Made by a program: the position numbers and the translations under genes. Shown in pieces: positions 38,348-48,346 of a stretch of DNA of 64,000 bases. The notes beneath the pieces were generated by a model. It worked only from the letters and a program-made list of their open reading frames with translations. It had not been told where the DNA came from and searched no databases. Numbering within the stretch: position 1 is the first letter of the stretch; each line of letters opens with the position of its first letter. Source of the stretch: Serratia marcescens (GTDB lineage: Bacteria; Pseudomonadota; Gammaproteobacteria; Enterobacterales; Enterobacteriaceae); contig JADMXW010000006.1 of NCBI GenBank assembly GCA_015548865.1, positions 62,001-126,000 on the forward strand. Direction: 5' to 3'.

Positions 38348-39367
38348 TTATGCGTCCTGCGTCAGTTCACCGCGCAGGTCTTGTTGCATCAAAAGGCGAA
38401 TGGCGTCAGGTGTTAAATCTGGCTGACTCAGCAGATAATGCAATTTTGTCAGTGCAGCTTCAACTGTCATATCAAAACCGCTAATTACGCCTGACTGCGC
38501 CAGTGCATTGCCTGTGGCGTAGCCATCCATATTCACACGGCCAGAAATGCACTGGGTTAAATTGACTACCACTATCCCCCGCGCCGACGCCTGGCGAAGT
38601 TCATCCAGCAACGCTGGGCTTTGCGGGGCGTTACCTACACCATAGGAACGCAGTATCAGTGCTTTTACCGGTTGCCGTAGAAAATTACGGACTACATCGG
38701 CTGAAATTCCCGGATAAATGGTGATCACGCCGATGGGCTGTGGGGTGATGGGGTGTACGATCAACGGTACGTTGGGGATATCTGACGTTGGTGGTACTAA
38801 GCGGCGTATATGAATACCTGCTTCCAACAGCGTGGGGAAGTTGGGGGAAGCGAAAGCATCAAACCCGTCGGCATGGGCTTTAGTTGTGCGGTTACCGCGC
38901 AGTAGCTTGTTATTGAAAAACAAGCTGACTTCATTTACCGGGTGGTTAGCTGCAACATACAGTGCGTTCAGCAGGTTGGTTTGTCCATCAGAGCGCAATT
39001 CAGCCAACGGAATTTGTGACCCTGTCACAATTAATGGCTTGGCCAGATTCTCCATAATGAACGAAAGGGCCGATGCGGTGAATGCCATGGTATCAGTGCC
39101 ATGGAGTATGACGAAGCCATCGTATTCATCATAATGCTGCTGAATATCCTCAGCGATGGCCTGCCAATCGGCTGGGGTCATGTCTGAGGAGTCAATCAAC
39201 GGGTCATATTCATGGATAGTGAAGTCTGGCATCTCTGGGCGATGAAACTCCGGCATGTTGGCTAACTGCTGTTGCAAGTGGCCAGAAACCGGGATGTATC
39301 CATTGGCTGAGCGTTGCATGCCAATGGTACCGCCGGTGTAAGCAACATAGATGGATTTCTTTTGCAT
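38348..39367 (-). CDS. ansA: L-asparaginase I (cytoplasmic)
   Basis: Hydrolyses asparagine to aspartate and ammonia. The 339 residues (E. coli AnsA 338) have the two threonine motifs AYTGGTIGM (T11/T14) and LHGTDTMAFTASAL (about 88-101). No signal peptide, consistent with the cytoplasmic type I enzyme. In operon with pncA and 72 bp downstream of sppA, behind a terminator. Confidence 0.97.
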   Translation of the reverse strand: MQKKSIYVAYTGGTIGMQRSANGYIPVSGHLQQQLANMPEFHRPEMPDFTIHEYDPLIDSSDMTPADWQAIAEDIQQHYDEYDGFVILHGTDTMAFTASALSFIMENLAKPLIVTGSQIPLAELRSDGQTNLLNALYVAANHPVNEVSLFFNNKLLRGNRTTKAHADGFDAFASPNFPTLLEAGIHIRRLVPPTSDIPNVPLIVHPITPQPIGVITIYPGISADVVRNFLRQPVKALILRSYGVGNAPQSPALLDELRQASARGIVVVNLTQCISGRVNMDGYATGNALAQSGVISGFDMTVEAALTKLHYLLSQPDLTPDAIRLLMQQDLRGELTQDA

Positions 39368-39388
39368 GGTGTTCTTATGAAAAAAGAT

Positions 39389-39416
39389 GAAAAACAGCCC
39401 GACATAAGCCGGGCTG
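39389..39416 (-). terminator. Rho-independent terminator of sppA
   Basis: On the minus strand CAGCCCG, an 8-base loop and CGGGCTG (arms 39410-39416 and 39395-39401) are followed by TTTT and CATC. It separates sppA from ansA. Confidence 0.88.
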
Positions 39417-39439
39417 CGGGAGAACTCTGTGTTATGCGT

Positions 39440-41290
39440 TTACTTCACTTCACCGCAGGCCATGCAAAGGGCATAGCGGTGCTGAGGATCGTTAAACGTA
39501 TTGAGCAACGCCGGTTGTGCTTGTACCACCTCAGCCAACTGTGCCACTGGCGCGGGTAATAAAGCCTGCAGCTTGGCAGGTAACCAGGCGTGGGCAGCGG
39601 CATTGACACGGTTTAACATCATGTCCAGCAGGCTTGGCTGTTCCTCAAACCAATTGAGTTGATATTGACCCAGCTTGGCCAGTTCTGCGGCTTTTTTAAC
39701 CGCATCGTCAAAATCACCTAGCTGATCGACCAGCCCGTTTATCTTGGCATCATCACCAGTCCAGACATGCCCTTGCGCGATTTTATCGATCTCTTCCGGG
39801 CTTTTCTTCCGCGACTGTGCAACCAGGTCGACGAAGTTTTTGTAACCGCGTTCGATACTGATCTGCATCATTTGAGAAAACTCAGGCGGCAGTGTTTTGG
39901 TGATGCTGAGATCGGCCAACGGTGAGGTGGCGACGCCGTCGGTATGTACCCCGATAGCGCCGAGGGTATTTTCAAAGGTGGTGATCACGCCAAATATCCC
40001 AATTGAGCCCGTCAAAGTACTCGGGCTGGCGATAATGGCGTTAGCCGGCGTGGAAATCCAGTAGCCGCCTGAGGCGGCCATGCCCCCCATGGAAACAACA
40101 ATCGGTTTGCCAGCCAATCGCACGGCCATCAGCTCAGCGCGAATCTTCTCTGAGGCGGTTACGCTGCCACCGGGACTGTTGACACGCAATACGATTGCCT
40201 TGATTTTAGGATCCAGCCTTGCCTGACGAATTTGGGCCGCAGTGGTATCACCGCCAACCACGCCTGGGGTTTCAGGCCCATCAACAATGGCTCCACTGGC
40301 AAAAATAACGGCAATTTGCGCCCCAGTCTGGTTTACTGGTTTTTCGGCATAGTCGTAAATGCTGGTGTAGTTGAAGCTTTGGTTTTTGTTGTCCCAACCG
40401 AACGTTTTCACCAGTTTCTGCTCGATAACCGAGCGTGAAGCGACTTCATCCACCCACTTATTCTCCAGCGCATAGCGTGCGGTATCGCCTTGCACAGCCT
40501 GAAGGCCCGCGATGATGGCACTGGCACCGGGAAAAAGTTGTTGCGGGGTAATTTGGCGGTTTGCTGCCACCGTGTTCAGATAGTTTTGCCATAACCCACC
40601 AACCCAGCGCATGTCGGCTTCGCGTGCTTCAGGTGACATATCGTCACGCAGGAAGGGTTCGACAGCGGATTTATAGGTGCCTACACGAAAAACGTGGCTG
40701 GTCACATCCAGTTTTTCCAACAGCGATTTGTAGTAAAGGCCGTTAGTCGCGAAACCGCGCAGATCGACGTTGCCCTGTGGCGTCAGGGAAATAGTGGTAG
40801 CAAAACTGGCCAGATAATATTGCGTTTGGCTGTAGCTGTCACCAATCGCGAAGATAGGCTTACCACTGTCACGGAATTCACGCAGTGCCTTACCTATAAA
40901 TTGGAGCGAAGGCTGATCGGCACCCACAAAATCGTTCAGATCAAGCACCATACCGGTAATATTGTTGTCCGTTTTGGCTTGACGAATGGTATCGACGAGA
41001 TCAAACAGCGAATTTTCCTGACGACGATTGCTGGAGGCACCGAAGAATTCCCGGCCTAACTGACGCAGCTTATTATTAACCGTTGGTTTATCGACCACTA
41101 CGCCTGTTAAATCAACGAGCAGTGCTCCCTGTGGAGTTTGAGTCGGCGTATTTTTGAACTGCGCATAAATACCGACACCCACCAAAATTAACACGATCAG
41201 GAACAGGTTAAGAATAAACTCGCGGGTAAAATTAAGCAGACGCCATGTCCACTTGAAAAGACCGCTAAAGATTCGCCACAGTGTGCGCAT
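39440..41290 (-). CDS. sppA: Signal peptide peptidase A (protease IV)
   Basis: Inner-membrane serine protease that digests cleaved signal peptides. The 616 residues (E. coli 618) have an N-terminal anchor (about 24-44), the catalytic Lys207 in GTYKSAVEPF and the nucleophilic serine near 405 in SMGGMAASGGYW. The start MRTLWRIFSGLFKWTWRLLN has GGAG 6 bases upstream; an upstream ATG adds eight unconserved residues. An 8-bp inverted repeat GCTTGCTC/GAGCAAGC (41318-41352) lies in its leader. Confidence 0.97.
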   Translation of the reverse strand: MRTLWRIFSGLFKWTWRLLNFTREFILNLFLIVLILVGVGIYAQFKNTPTQTPQGALLVDLTGVVVDKPTVNNKLRQLGREFFGASSNRRQENSLFDLVDTIRQAKTDNNITGMVLDLNDFVGADQPSLQFIGKALREFRDSGKPIFAIGDSYSQTQYYLASFATTISLTPQGNVDLRGFATNGLYYKSLLEKLDVTSHVFRVGTYKSAVEPFLRDDMSPEAREADMRWVGGLWQNYLNTVAANRQITPQQLFPGASAIIAGLQAVQGDTARYALENKWVDEVASRSVIEQKLVKTFGWDNKNQSFNYTSIYDYAEKPVNQTGAQIAVIFASGAIVDGPETPGVVGGDTTAAQIRQARLDPKIKAIVLRVNSPGGSVTASEKIRAELMAVRLAGKPIVVSMGGMAASGGYWISTPANAIIASPSTLTGSIGIFGVITTFENTLGAIGVHTDGVATSPLADLSITKTLPPEFSQMMQISIERGYKNFVDLVAQSRKKSPEEIDKIAQGHVWTGDDAKINGLVDQLGDFDDAVKKAAELAKLGQYQLNWFEEQPSLLDMMLNRVNAAAHAWLPAKLQALLPAPVAQLAEVVQAQPALLNTFNDPQHRYALCMACGEVK

Positions 41291-41880
41291 GTTATCTCCG
41301 AAAACGCCAAACATAATGCTTGCTCGTTATTCCTTTGGACAGGAGAGCAAGCAGAAAACGGCCGCCCTGCGACATCTACGCTGATAAGGGCAAACTTATC
41401 TTCTATCCTAATGAGCGTACAGGAAAATGCCAACTTCATTAGTGTCCTTCGTTGATAAAAGTGTGTCTATTTTGTAAAAAAAACTCTATTACTGTCGCGA
41501 TAAAATTTCAGACATTTATGCTTGTCATTGCTCGACAGGATGAGACACCGAATTCGGTGGACTGTATTAGACATGAAACACGGGTTTACATACGGGGAGT
41601 GTGGAGAAAAGGTGCTCGTTCATTAAAAATAATGTGAGTGCAATTATGCAGTTGCCTGTGGGATGGGCGAAGTCAGGACCGAGCCCTGAATTATTACATT
41701 AGACAAAAGTCGTCACCCGTATCCGCTATGATAGGATTGCTACAAAACGGTTACTGACGCACCCTGACTTGTGATACCGTGGCGCGCAATCACATGCCAT
41801 ACCTCTATTTTTCTATGTTATGGCTTTTCGTGGTACAGCTTTGCGTTGTTTTTCGCGCGGGTCGCTAAGAGGAGAAAATG
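41291..41880. other. Intergenic region between sppA and ydjA
   Basis: About 590 bp between divergent genes. I see the GCTTGCTC/GAGCAAGC inverted repeat at 41318-41352 near sppA and AT-rich stretches around 41440-41640. A 61-codon open frame (41452-41637) has no recognisable features and I do not call it. No repeat element is present. Confidence 0.5.
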
Positions 41881-42432
41881 ATGGATGCACTGGACTTGTT
41901 AATCAATCGCCGTTCGGCATCGCGCCTGGCTGCCCCGGCACCGCACGGTGACGTGCTGGAAAACATTATTCATGCCGGTATGCGTGCGCCCGATCACGGT
42001 ACGTTGCAACCATGGCGTTTTGTGATTGCGCAAGATGACGGCCTGACGCGCTTGAGTGATGTATTACATCGTGCAGCCCAACAGGATGGATTGGATGAGG
42101 CTGCACAGGACAAAGCCCGCCAGGCACCGTTTCGTGCGCCGATGGTCATCACTGTGATTGCCCACTGTGAAGACCATCCCAAAGTGCCCAAATGGGAGCA
42201 AGTTGTTTCTGCTGGCTGTGCCGTGCAAGCGATGCAAATGGCTGCGTTGGCGCAGGGATTTAATGGCATCTGGCGCAGCGGCCCTTGGACTCACCATACT
42301 TATGTGCGTGAAGCCTTTGGCTGCCGTGAACAAGATGAAATCGTCGGGTTTCTCTATTTGGGAACACCGCAATTAAAAGCGTCCACCACGGTTGTTCCGT
42401 TGGACACGGAAAAGTTTGTCCGTTATTTCTGA
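41881..42432 (+). CDS. ydjA: Nitroreductase family protein YdjA
   Basis: A 183-residue FMN-dependent oxidoreductase (E. coli 183), a minimal nitroreductase. The RRSASRL start segment, [16 protein letters not shown] and the C-terminal [13 protein letters not shown] are typical. Two ATGs are adjacent; the second (41881) matches E. coli and has GGAG 6 bases upstream. topB follows after 2 bp. In E. coli selD lies between ydjA and topB; here it is absent. Confidence 0.95.
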   Translation: MDALDLLINRRSASRLAAPAPHGDVLENIIHAGMRAPDHGTLQPWRFVIAQDDGLTRLSDVLHRAAQQDGLDEAAQDKARQAPFRAPMVITVIAHCEDHPKVPKWEQVVSAGCAVQAMQMAALAQGFNGIWRSGPWTHHTYVREAFGCREQDEIVGFLYLGTPQLKASTTVVPLDTEKFVRYF

Positions 42433-42434
42433 TA

Positions 42435-44363
42435 ATGCGACTGTTTATTGCTGAAAAACCCAGCCTCGCCAGGGCGATAGCGGATGTCTTGCCCAAACCT
42501 CATCGGCGAGGTGAGGGTTACATTGCGTGCGGAAATCAGGATGTTGTCACCTGGTGCGTCGGGCATCTGCTTGAGCAAGCACAACCTGATGCCTATGATG
42601 CCCGCTATGCGCGCTGGTCATTGGCCGATCTGCCTATTATCCCTGAAAAGTGGCTTTTGATGCCGCGCCCTTCCGTAAGCAAGCAGCTTAATGCCATCAG
42701 GAAACTGTTGGGGGAAGCGAATGAAATCATCCACGCCGGTGACCCGGATCGCGAGGGGCAACTGCTGGTGGATGAAGTGCTAGAGTATCTGGAGCTGGCA
42801 CAGGAAAAGCGTCAGCAGGTACGGCGTTGTCTGATAAACGATCTCAACCCCCAGGCGGTGGAACGTGCTGTGGAGCGCTTGCGCGATAACCGTGAGTTTG
42901 TGCCGTTGTGTGTCTCGGCGCTGGCACGCTCGCGGGCTGACTGGCTCTATGGCATTAACATGACCCGAGCCTACACATTACTCGGTCGCAATGCAGGTTA
43001 TGACGGTGTGCTGTCTGTGGGGCGGGTACAAACGCCGGTGCTGGGACTGGTGGTGCGACGAGATGAAGAGATCGAAAATTTCGTCGCGAAAGATTACTTT
43101 GAGGTTAAGGCGCATATTGTAACGCCTGCCGATGAGCGCTTTGTCGCGTTATGGCAACCGAGCGAATCCTGCGAGCCGTATCAGGATGAAGAGGGACGTT
43201 TACTGCACCGACCTTTGGCTGAGCACGTAGTAAAACGCATTGCCGGGCAGCCTGCTACGGTCACTGATTACACGGATAAACGCGAATCGGAAACAGCGCC
43301 TTTACCTTATTCACTCTCTACATTACAGATTGAAGCCGCAAAGCGCTTTGGCCTTAGCGCGCAGCAGGTGCTGGATACCTGCCAGCGCTTGTATGAAACC
43401 CATAAATTAATTACCTATCCACGTTCGGACTGCCGCTACTTGCCAGAAGAACATTTCGCTGGCCGCCACGCGGTTATCAACGCGATTACGGTGCACGCGT
43501 CTGGGTTATTACCGCAACCGGTGGTTGATCTTGAACGTCGCAACCGCTGTTGGGATGACGGGAAAGTCGATGCGCACCACGCTATCATTCCCACTGCACG
43601 CAGCACCAGCGTGTCATTAAATGAGAATGAGCGCCAGGTTTATGGACTGATTGCCAGACAGTACCTGATGCAGTTCTGCCCTGACGCGGTGTTTCGTAAA
43701 TGCGTTATTACCCTTGATATTGTCGGAGGCAAATTTATTGCCAAAGCGCGTTTTCTCGCTGACGCTGGCTGGCGTGCCTTGCTGGGGGCTAAAGAGCGCG
43801 ATGACGAAAACGACGGTTTGCCGCTGCCGGTGGTGGCCAAAGGCGATGTTCTGCTGTGTGAGAAGGGGGAGGTGGTGGAACGGCAAACACAGCCACCACG
43901 CCCCTTTACCGATGCAACGTTGCTCTCTGCCATGACGGGGATTGCGCGTTTTGTGCAGGATAAAACGCTAAAGAAAATACTGCGTGAAACGGATGGTCTT
44001 GGTACCGAGGCCACGCGAGCCGGTATTATTGAGCTACTCTTTAAACGAAGCTTTTTGTTTAAAAAAGGGCGATATATACATGCCAGCGAGGCGGGGCGGG
44101 CGTTGATTCACGCACTTCCTCCCAGTGCAGCCTTGCCAGACATGACGGCCAATTGGGAGGCCACGTTGACACTGATCAGCGAAAAGCAGCGTCGCTATCA
44201 GGATTTTATGCAACCGTTAACAGAAACACTTGGCGGATTGATTGAGCAAGCGCGCCAGAATCGGTCTGTATCTGCGTTTCGCGGGCTGCAAGCGCCGCAA
44301 AAAGCACACAAGAAAACACGTAAAACCTCGGCAAAAAAAGCCGCGAAGGAGCAGAACGGATGA
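42435..44363 (+). CDS. topB: DNA topoisomerase III
   Basis: Type IA topoisomerase (decatenase) of 642 residues (E. coli 653). The Toprim domain at the N-terminus shows [20 protein letters not shown] and [16 protein letters not shown]; the catalytic tyrosine is in [13 protein letters not shown] near residue 325. The C-terminal tail is Lys-rich ([18 protein letters not shown]). The stop overlaps the start of ynjH by 4 bp (ATGA). Confidence 0.97.
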   Translation: MRLFIAEKPSLARAIADVLPKPHRRGEGYIACGNQDVVTWCVGHLLEQAQPDAYDARYARWSLADLPIIPEKWLLMPRPSVSKQLNAIRKLLGEANEIIHAGDPDREGQLLVDEVLEYLELAQEKRQQVRRCLINDLNPQAVERAVERLRDNREFVPLCVSALARSRADWLYGINMTRAYTLLGRNAGYDGVLSVGRVQTPVLGLVVRRDEEIENFVAKDYFEVKAHIVTPADERFVALWQPSESCEPYQDEEGRLLHRPLAEHVVKRIAGQPATVTDYTDKRESETAPLPYSLSTLQIEAAKRFGLSAQQVLDTCQRLYETHKLITYPRSDCRYLPEEHFAGRHAVINAITVHASGLLPQPVVDLERRNRCWDDGKVDAHHAIIPTARSTSVSLNENERQVYGLIARQYLMQFCPDAVFRKCVITLDIVGGKFIAKARFLADAGWRALLGAKERDDENDGLPLPVVAKGDVLLCEKGEVVERQTQPPRPFTDATLLSAMTGIARFVQDKTLKKILRETDGLGTEATRAGIIELLFKRSFLFKKGRYIHASEAGRALIHALPPSAALPDMTANWEATLTLISEKQRRYQDFMQPLTETLGGLIEQARQNRSVSAFRGLQAPQKAHKKTRKTSAKKAAKEQNG

Positions 44364-44677
44364 AATCATCACTGGTGATGTTAGTTGCCGGGGCGCTGGT
44401 CTCTCTGCCAGTGTGGGCGCAATCCACCGCGACAACGACCCCTTCTCGCGGGAATACGGATATTGTGGTTGGCGTTCCCCCCAGTGTGATTTGGGGCGAT
44501 AACAATGGATCTACCCGGCGTGAGCCTCAAAATAATTGTATGCGCTGCTGCGTGTTCGAAAATCGCAACTATACCGAAGGGGCAGTGGTTAGAACGGAAG
44601 GTGTGTTGTTACAGTGTGTACGCGACAGGCAGACGCTGGGCACCAATAATTTGATCTGGCAAGTGCTCAAACAGTAA
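44360..44677 (+). CDS. ynjH: DUF1496 periplasmic protein YnjH
   Basis: A 105-residue exported protein. The signal peptide [20 protein letters not shown] is cleaved before QST. The mature part carries the family pattern [20 protein letters not shown] and [11 protein letters not shown], with four cysteines suitable for disulfides. Function unknown. Coupled to topB by an ATGA overlap; in E. coli ynjH also neighbours xthA, with gdhA in between topB and ynjH, which is missing here. Confidence 0.88.
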   Translation: MKSSLVMLVAGALVSLPVWAQSTATTTPSRGNTDIVVGVPPSVIWGDNNGSTRREPQNNCMRCCVFENRNYTEGAVVRTEGVLLQCVRDRQTLGTNNLIWQVLKQ

Positions 44678-44689
44678 TGGTGTTAGGCA

Positions 44690-44711
44690 AGGCAGCCGCA
44701 AACGGCTGCCT
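44690..44711. terminator. Hairpin between ynjH and xthA
   Basis: AGGCAGCCG-CAAA-CGGCTGCCT, with a 9-bp perfect stem, lies between the convergent stops. There is no clear T-run. Confidence 0.5.
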
Positions 44712-44723
44712 GATGCCAAGATG

Positions 44724-45533
44724 TTACAGCCCCGAGAACGTTGCCCAAATCGGAGCGTGATCGGAGGGTTTTTCCATACCACGAATGTCGTAATCGATCT
44801 CGCTGGCCGTGCAGTGCGCTGCCAGCGTCTGGCTCGCGAGGATCACATCAATACGCAGGCCACGGTTGTCATCAAAACCGGCTGAACGGTAGTCAAACCA
44901 GGAGTAGCGACCGGTACTGTCTGGCGCAAGCGCGCGGAAGGTGTCGACCAATCCCCAATCAAGCAAACGTGCCATCCATTCACGCTCCTCGGGTAAAAAC
45001 GAACACTTACCGGTGCGCAGCCAGCGCTTACGGTTTTCTTCGCCAATGCCAATGTCCAGATCTGTGGGGCTGATATTAATATCGCCCATGATAATCAGCG
45101 GTTGCTCCGGCGTATGATGCTGTGTCAGGTAGGTCTGTAAATCGCCATAAAAGCGGGTTTTGGCTGGGAATTTTATCGGGTGGTCACGGCTCTCGCCTTG
45201 AGGAAAGTAACCATTTATCACGGTCAGCGTGCCTGCTGGCGTGGCGAAATCAGCCATGATGATACGCCGCTGCGCGTCGGGTTCATCGGTCGGAAATCCG
45301 TAGCGTACAGCGATCGGCGTTTCTTTACACAATAACGCTACGCCATAATGGCCTTTTTGACCATAGTAGTAGACCTGATAGCCAAGCTTTCGTATCTCTT
45401 CGAAGGGAAACATATCATCGTGCACTTTGGTTTCCTGCAATCCAATGATATCAGGCTGATGCTGGGTGATGATGGCGGCCAATTGGTGAGGGCGGGCTCG
45501 CAGCCCATTGATATTAAAAGAAACAACTTTCAT
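44724..45533 (-). CDS. xthA: Exodeoxyribonuclease III
   Basis: Major AP endonuclease and 3'-repair exonuclease, 269 residues (E. coli 268). Catalytic segments are [14 protein letters not shown] (Asn7), [10 protein letters not shown] (Glu34), [11 protein letters not shown] (Asp/Asn) and the terminal [10 protein letters not shown] (His). The start at ATG 45531-45533 matches E. coli; a large in-frame extension upstream reads through the riboswitch region and is not coding. Confidence 0.97.
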   Translation of the reverse strand: MKVVSFNINGLRARPHQLAAIITQHQPDIIGLQETKVHDDMFPFEEIRKLGYQVYYYGQKGHYGVALLCKETPIAVRYGFPTDEPDAQRRIIMADFATPAGTLTVINGYFPQGESRDHPIKFPAKTRFYGDLQTYLTQHHTPEQPLIIMGDINISPTDLDIGIGEENRKRWLRTGKCSFLPEEREWMARLLDWGLVDTFRALAPDSTGRYSWFDYRSAGFDDNRGLRIDVILASQTLAAHCTASEIDYDIRGMEKPSDHAPIWATFSGL

Positions 45534-45664
45534 CGTCACTGCCATGTCAGGAAATTGTGATGTTGATGGTACCAGAAAGAAGAGGCAAAGGTCACGCCAG
45601 GGACGCGCTGCGGATGACATCTTCGCCTGCTTATTGAACCGAAGGTTGAAGTGGCGATAGTAAG

Positions 45665-45876
45665 CCCTTATACTTCGCAGCTCGCAGGAGAGAGGACCGC
45701 GCAAAGCGCGACCCGCCGAAGGCGCAAACTCCCATAATCGCTCAGGCCACCTTACTGCAATTTGTTGATACGCCGACTGGAGAGCGGTGTGCACGCTGTT
45801 TGTTTGCGTAGCCACCCACCGAAGGGGCAAGCGGCGTAAGCTGCATAAACTCTCAGGTAAAACGGACAGGGGGAGA
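45665..45876 (+). ncRNA. Tandem glycine riboswitch
   Basis: Two consecutive aptamers match the gcvT-type glycine motif. Aptamer 1: GCAGGAGAGAGG (about 45684), CCGCCGAAGGCGCAAACTCC (45713-45732), CGCTCAGGCC (45739-45748). Aptamer 2: GACTGGAGAGCGG (45775-45787), CACCGAAGGGGCAAGC (45817-45832), AAACTCTCAGGTAAAACGGA (45847-45866) and CAGGGGGAG (45867-45875). The aptamers are joined by a short linker, as in cooperative glycine switches. No terminator lies between aptamer 2 and the gene 25 bp downstream, so control is more likely at translation or RNA stability. The only downstream gene is the TRIC-family protein. Confidence 0.93.
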
Positions 45877-45900
45877 GGCACATTTCACAGGAAAACTTGT

Positions 45901-46527
45901 GTGCTTACTTACATCTATCTGATCGCAATTACCGCTGAAGGCATGTCTGGTGCATTGGCTGCTGGGCGTAGAAATATGGATATTTTTGGTGTAGCGATGA
46001 TCGCCTTTATCACCGCATTGGGCGGTGGAACTGTTCGCGATATTCTGCTTGGCAACTATCCTATTGGTTGGACGCAGCACCCAGGCTATATCTATCTGAC
46101 GATTGGTGCGGGCCTGTTTACCATCGTCATCGCACGGATCATGCACCATCTACACCGTCTTTTTCTCATTTTGGATGCAATGGGGCTGATTGCCTTTACC
46201 ATTATCGGCTGCAATGTGGCGCAGAAACTGAACTATTCCTTTACTGTGGTCATTATGGCCGGAATTGTTACTGGGATCTTTGGCGGTATTCTGCGCGATA
46301 TCTTCTGTAACCGCACGCCAATGGTACTCAGAAAGGAGCTCTATGCCAGCGTATCACTGTTGGTGGCACTGCTCTATCTCGGACTGAAAGCATTGCAGGT
46401 TAACCACGATATTAATCTGTTGGTTTCGTTTACATTGGGGCTGTTACTACGCCTGGCTGCGATCCGTTGGTCATGGCAACTGCCGGTATTTTCCTACTCG
46501 CCGGGCAGTTGGAAGGGAAAAGCCTAG
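45901..46527 (+). CDS. TRIC-family (UPF0126) membrane protein under glycine riboswitch
   Basis: A 208-residue inner-membrane protein with seven predicted helices built as two UPF0126 repeats; the conserved glycine/arginine motifs are ALGGGTVRDILLG and IFGGILRDIFCNRTP. The family includes E. coli YadS and YicG and prokaryotic TRIC channels. The GTG start (45901) has AGGAAA 6 bases upstream; the SD and GTG fall in a small CACA/TGTG hairpin. Location directly after a tandem glycine riboswitch suggests glycine transport or efflux; that is inference from context. Confidence 0.88.
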   Translation: MLTYIYLIAITAEGMSGALAAGRRNMDIFGVAMIAFITALGGGTVRDILLGNYPIGWTQHPGYIYLTIGAGLFTIVIARIMHHLHRLFLILDAMGLIAFTIIGCNVAQKLNYSFTVVIMAGIVTGIFGGILRDIFCNRTPMVLRKELYASVSLLVALLYLGLKALQVNHDINLLVSFTLGLLLRLAAIRWSWQLPVFSYSPGSWKGKA

Positions 46528-46579
46528 TATTATCGCCGCGTACAACATTATAAAAAGGGCTGAACCCGCTACATCACAT

Positions 46580-46613
46580 CGCACTATTACTCCGCGTGGT
46601 AGTGCGTTTTTTT
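46580..46613 (+). terminator. Rho-independent terminator of the TRIC gene
   Basis: CGCACTA (46580-46586) and TAGTGCG (46600-46606), with extra pairing inside, are followed by seven T. Confidence 0.85.
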
Positions 46614-46823
46614 GCGTGAACGCGACCGGTGTTAGGATTTGCGGGCAACTGCAACGTAATCGGTAATGAAACGGTGTACCGTTTTTTGTCTTTACCGGCA
46701 ACGAGTATGTCCACGGCGGGTTTTTACCTTTTAGATGGGAAGTAGAGACCGTACCCAAAATATGTTGTTGGCCGGAGGCGGTGTTATCGACGGATCTGGG
46801 CGTCTCCAGCTATCAGGGATATT

Positions 46824-48029
46824 ATGAAGAACAACTTTAACTTTTTTGTCGCGAGTTCTGCGTTTTCACTATTGGGAATAGAGATTTACCATATCACGTT
46901 ACCCCTGCTGGCGTTGAGCCTTAACCTTGACCCTGTTCAAATTAGCTGGTGTGTATTTGCATTTTATTGCCCAGTGATTTTTATCAAAATAATATCATCA
47001 CCGTTTATAGAAAAATTAAATAAAATCAATGTACTGAAATTTAGTGAGTTCGGCCGTATTCTTTGTTTAGCGCTATTTATCCTGTTTCTCACCTTTTTCC
47101 GTGACGCTAGTTTCCCTTGGATTCTGGCTGTTTCGCTCATTTATGGCGTATTTACGGTGTTTACTGAAGTTGCTGAGCCAGTGCTTATTAAGGGTCTGAT
47201 CCAGGGACATGCATCCACTTCCGCCTTGTCGACATATGAAATCAGAACCCGGGCTGTTCAGCTTGTTGCGCCAGCGTTGTGTGGGTATCTGATATCCGTA
47301 AATGTTTTCTTTCCCTATTCCGCTAACCTGATTTTTTCGGTTTTTGCCATGCTCTTGTTGTTCATGATCCGCATTGATTTCCCTCCGACATCGCGCTCTG
47401 CTCAGTCGAATACGCGTGATGAGATACAACAGGCGTTTCGATGGTTTCGACAAAATACGTTGTTTACCGTGATTGTCATCCTGACAGCGGTTAATAATTT
47501 TTTGCATCCTATTCTCTATCTTACAGTGGTATGGAATCTGAAAGAGCAGAATACTGCCTTTGAAATAACGGGACTGGTCCTTTCTGGTTTGGGCGCCGGT
47601 GGCCTTATTGGTAGTTTTATTTCACGCAAAGTGATTAATTTATTTTCACTCAGGCAGTTGGTTCTCATCATAAACATCTGTCGCGTGCTGATTTTTGTCG
47701 GGTTTATTGTTTTCACCGATCCAGTATCTGTCTTTGTGTTGTTTGTGTTTAAGGCCATCATGGGAGGGGTATGGAATGTCAGCTATAACGTGTTCACCAT
47801 TCAGGAAATGCCGCTGAAATTTGCTGCGAGAATCTCAGCCGTGAGCGGCACGCTGGTAAAAATCAGCGCAGGTGTTGGTAGTTTGGTGGCAGGCTACTCA
47901 TTAGGATTTATGGGGGCGGAATTGACACTGGTTATACTCGCCATCTTGACCTTGTTCATGCTCTCCGGCTCTTTTGTATGCAAAAAAGAGTACAATAAAT
48001 ACCATGAGCAAAAAGCGTTAGAAGGGTAA
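46824..48029 (+). CDS. AT-rich MFS transporter of unknown substrate
   Basis: A 401-residue membrane protein with about 11-12 helices. It resembles the MFS_3/EntS-like exporters: the core YEIRTRAVQLVAPALCGYL, a central loop PPTSRSAQSNTRDE, and GLGAGGLIGSFISRK in the second half. Its codon use is clearly more A/T-rich than its neighbours (for example the stretch near 47010-47050), which suggests horizontal acquisition. It stands alone between the riboswitch gene and the 3' side of tRNA-Tyr. The substrate cannot be predicted. Confidence 0.82.
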   Translation: MKNNFNFFVASSAFSLLGIEIYHITLPLLALSLNLDPVQISWCVFAFYCPVIFIKIISSPFIEKLNKINVLKFSEFGRILCLALFILFLTFFRDASFPWILAVSLIYGVFTVFTEVAEPVLIKGLIQGHASTSALSTYEIRTRAVQLVAPALCGYLISVNVFFPYSANLIFSVFAMLLLFMIRIDFPPTSRSAQSNTRDEIQQAFRWFRQNTLFTVIVILTAVNNFLHPILYLTVVWNLKEQNTAFEITGLVLSGLGAGGLIGSFISRKVINLFSLRQLVLIINICRVLIFVGFIVFTDPVSVFVLFVFKAIMGGVWNVSYNVFTIQEMPLKFAARISAVSGTLVKISAGVGSLVAGYSLGFMGAELTLVILAILTLFMLSGSFVCKKEYNKYHEQKALEG

Positions 48030-48105
48030 AAAACCGACCTTTGATATCTTAACGTAGGAATTTGAGAAAGTTGGGTTGGGATGAAGTACAACGAATGTTT
48101 CAAGA

Positions 48106-48190
<85 letters not shown>

Positions 48191-48231
48191 ATGGCCTAAC
48201 TGATTGTATGCTTTCTTTGTAAGCGGGGCGC

Positions 48232-48259
48232 ATCATACCAAATGCGACGCCCCTGTAAA
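48232..48259 (-). promoter_or_regulatory. Stringent promoter of tRNA-Tyr
   Basis: On the minus strand TTTACA (48254-48259), a 16-bp spacer and TATGAT (48232-48237) are followed by the GC-rich discriminator GCGCCCCGC. This is the arrangement of the E. coli tyrT promoter. Confidence 0.9.
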
Positions 48260-48346
48260 GTCCGAACACAAAAAATCAGGTTCGTTTGCCGTTTTTTCAC
48301 ACGCCTTGCTTTTTTTCCACCCAGAGTTGAGTGGAAAAACAGCGGC

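Noticed and set aside
41452-41637. 61-codon frame upstream of ydjA
   Set aside because: AT-rich, no convincing SD, no recognisable protein character.
45581-45881. In-frame N-terminal extension of xthA over about 116 codons
   Set aside because: It runs antisense through the glycine riboswitch and is not part of any known exonuclease III.
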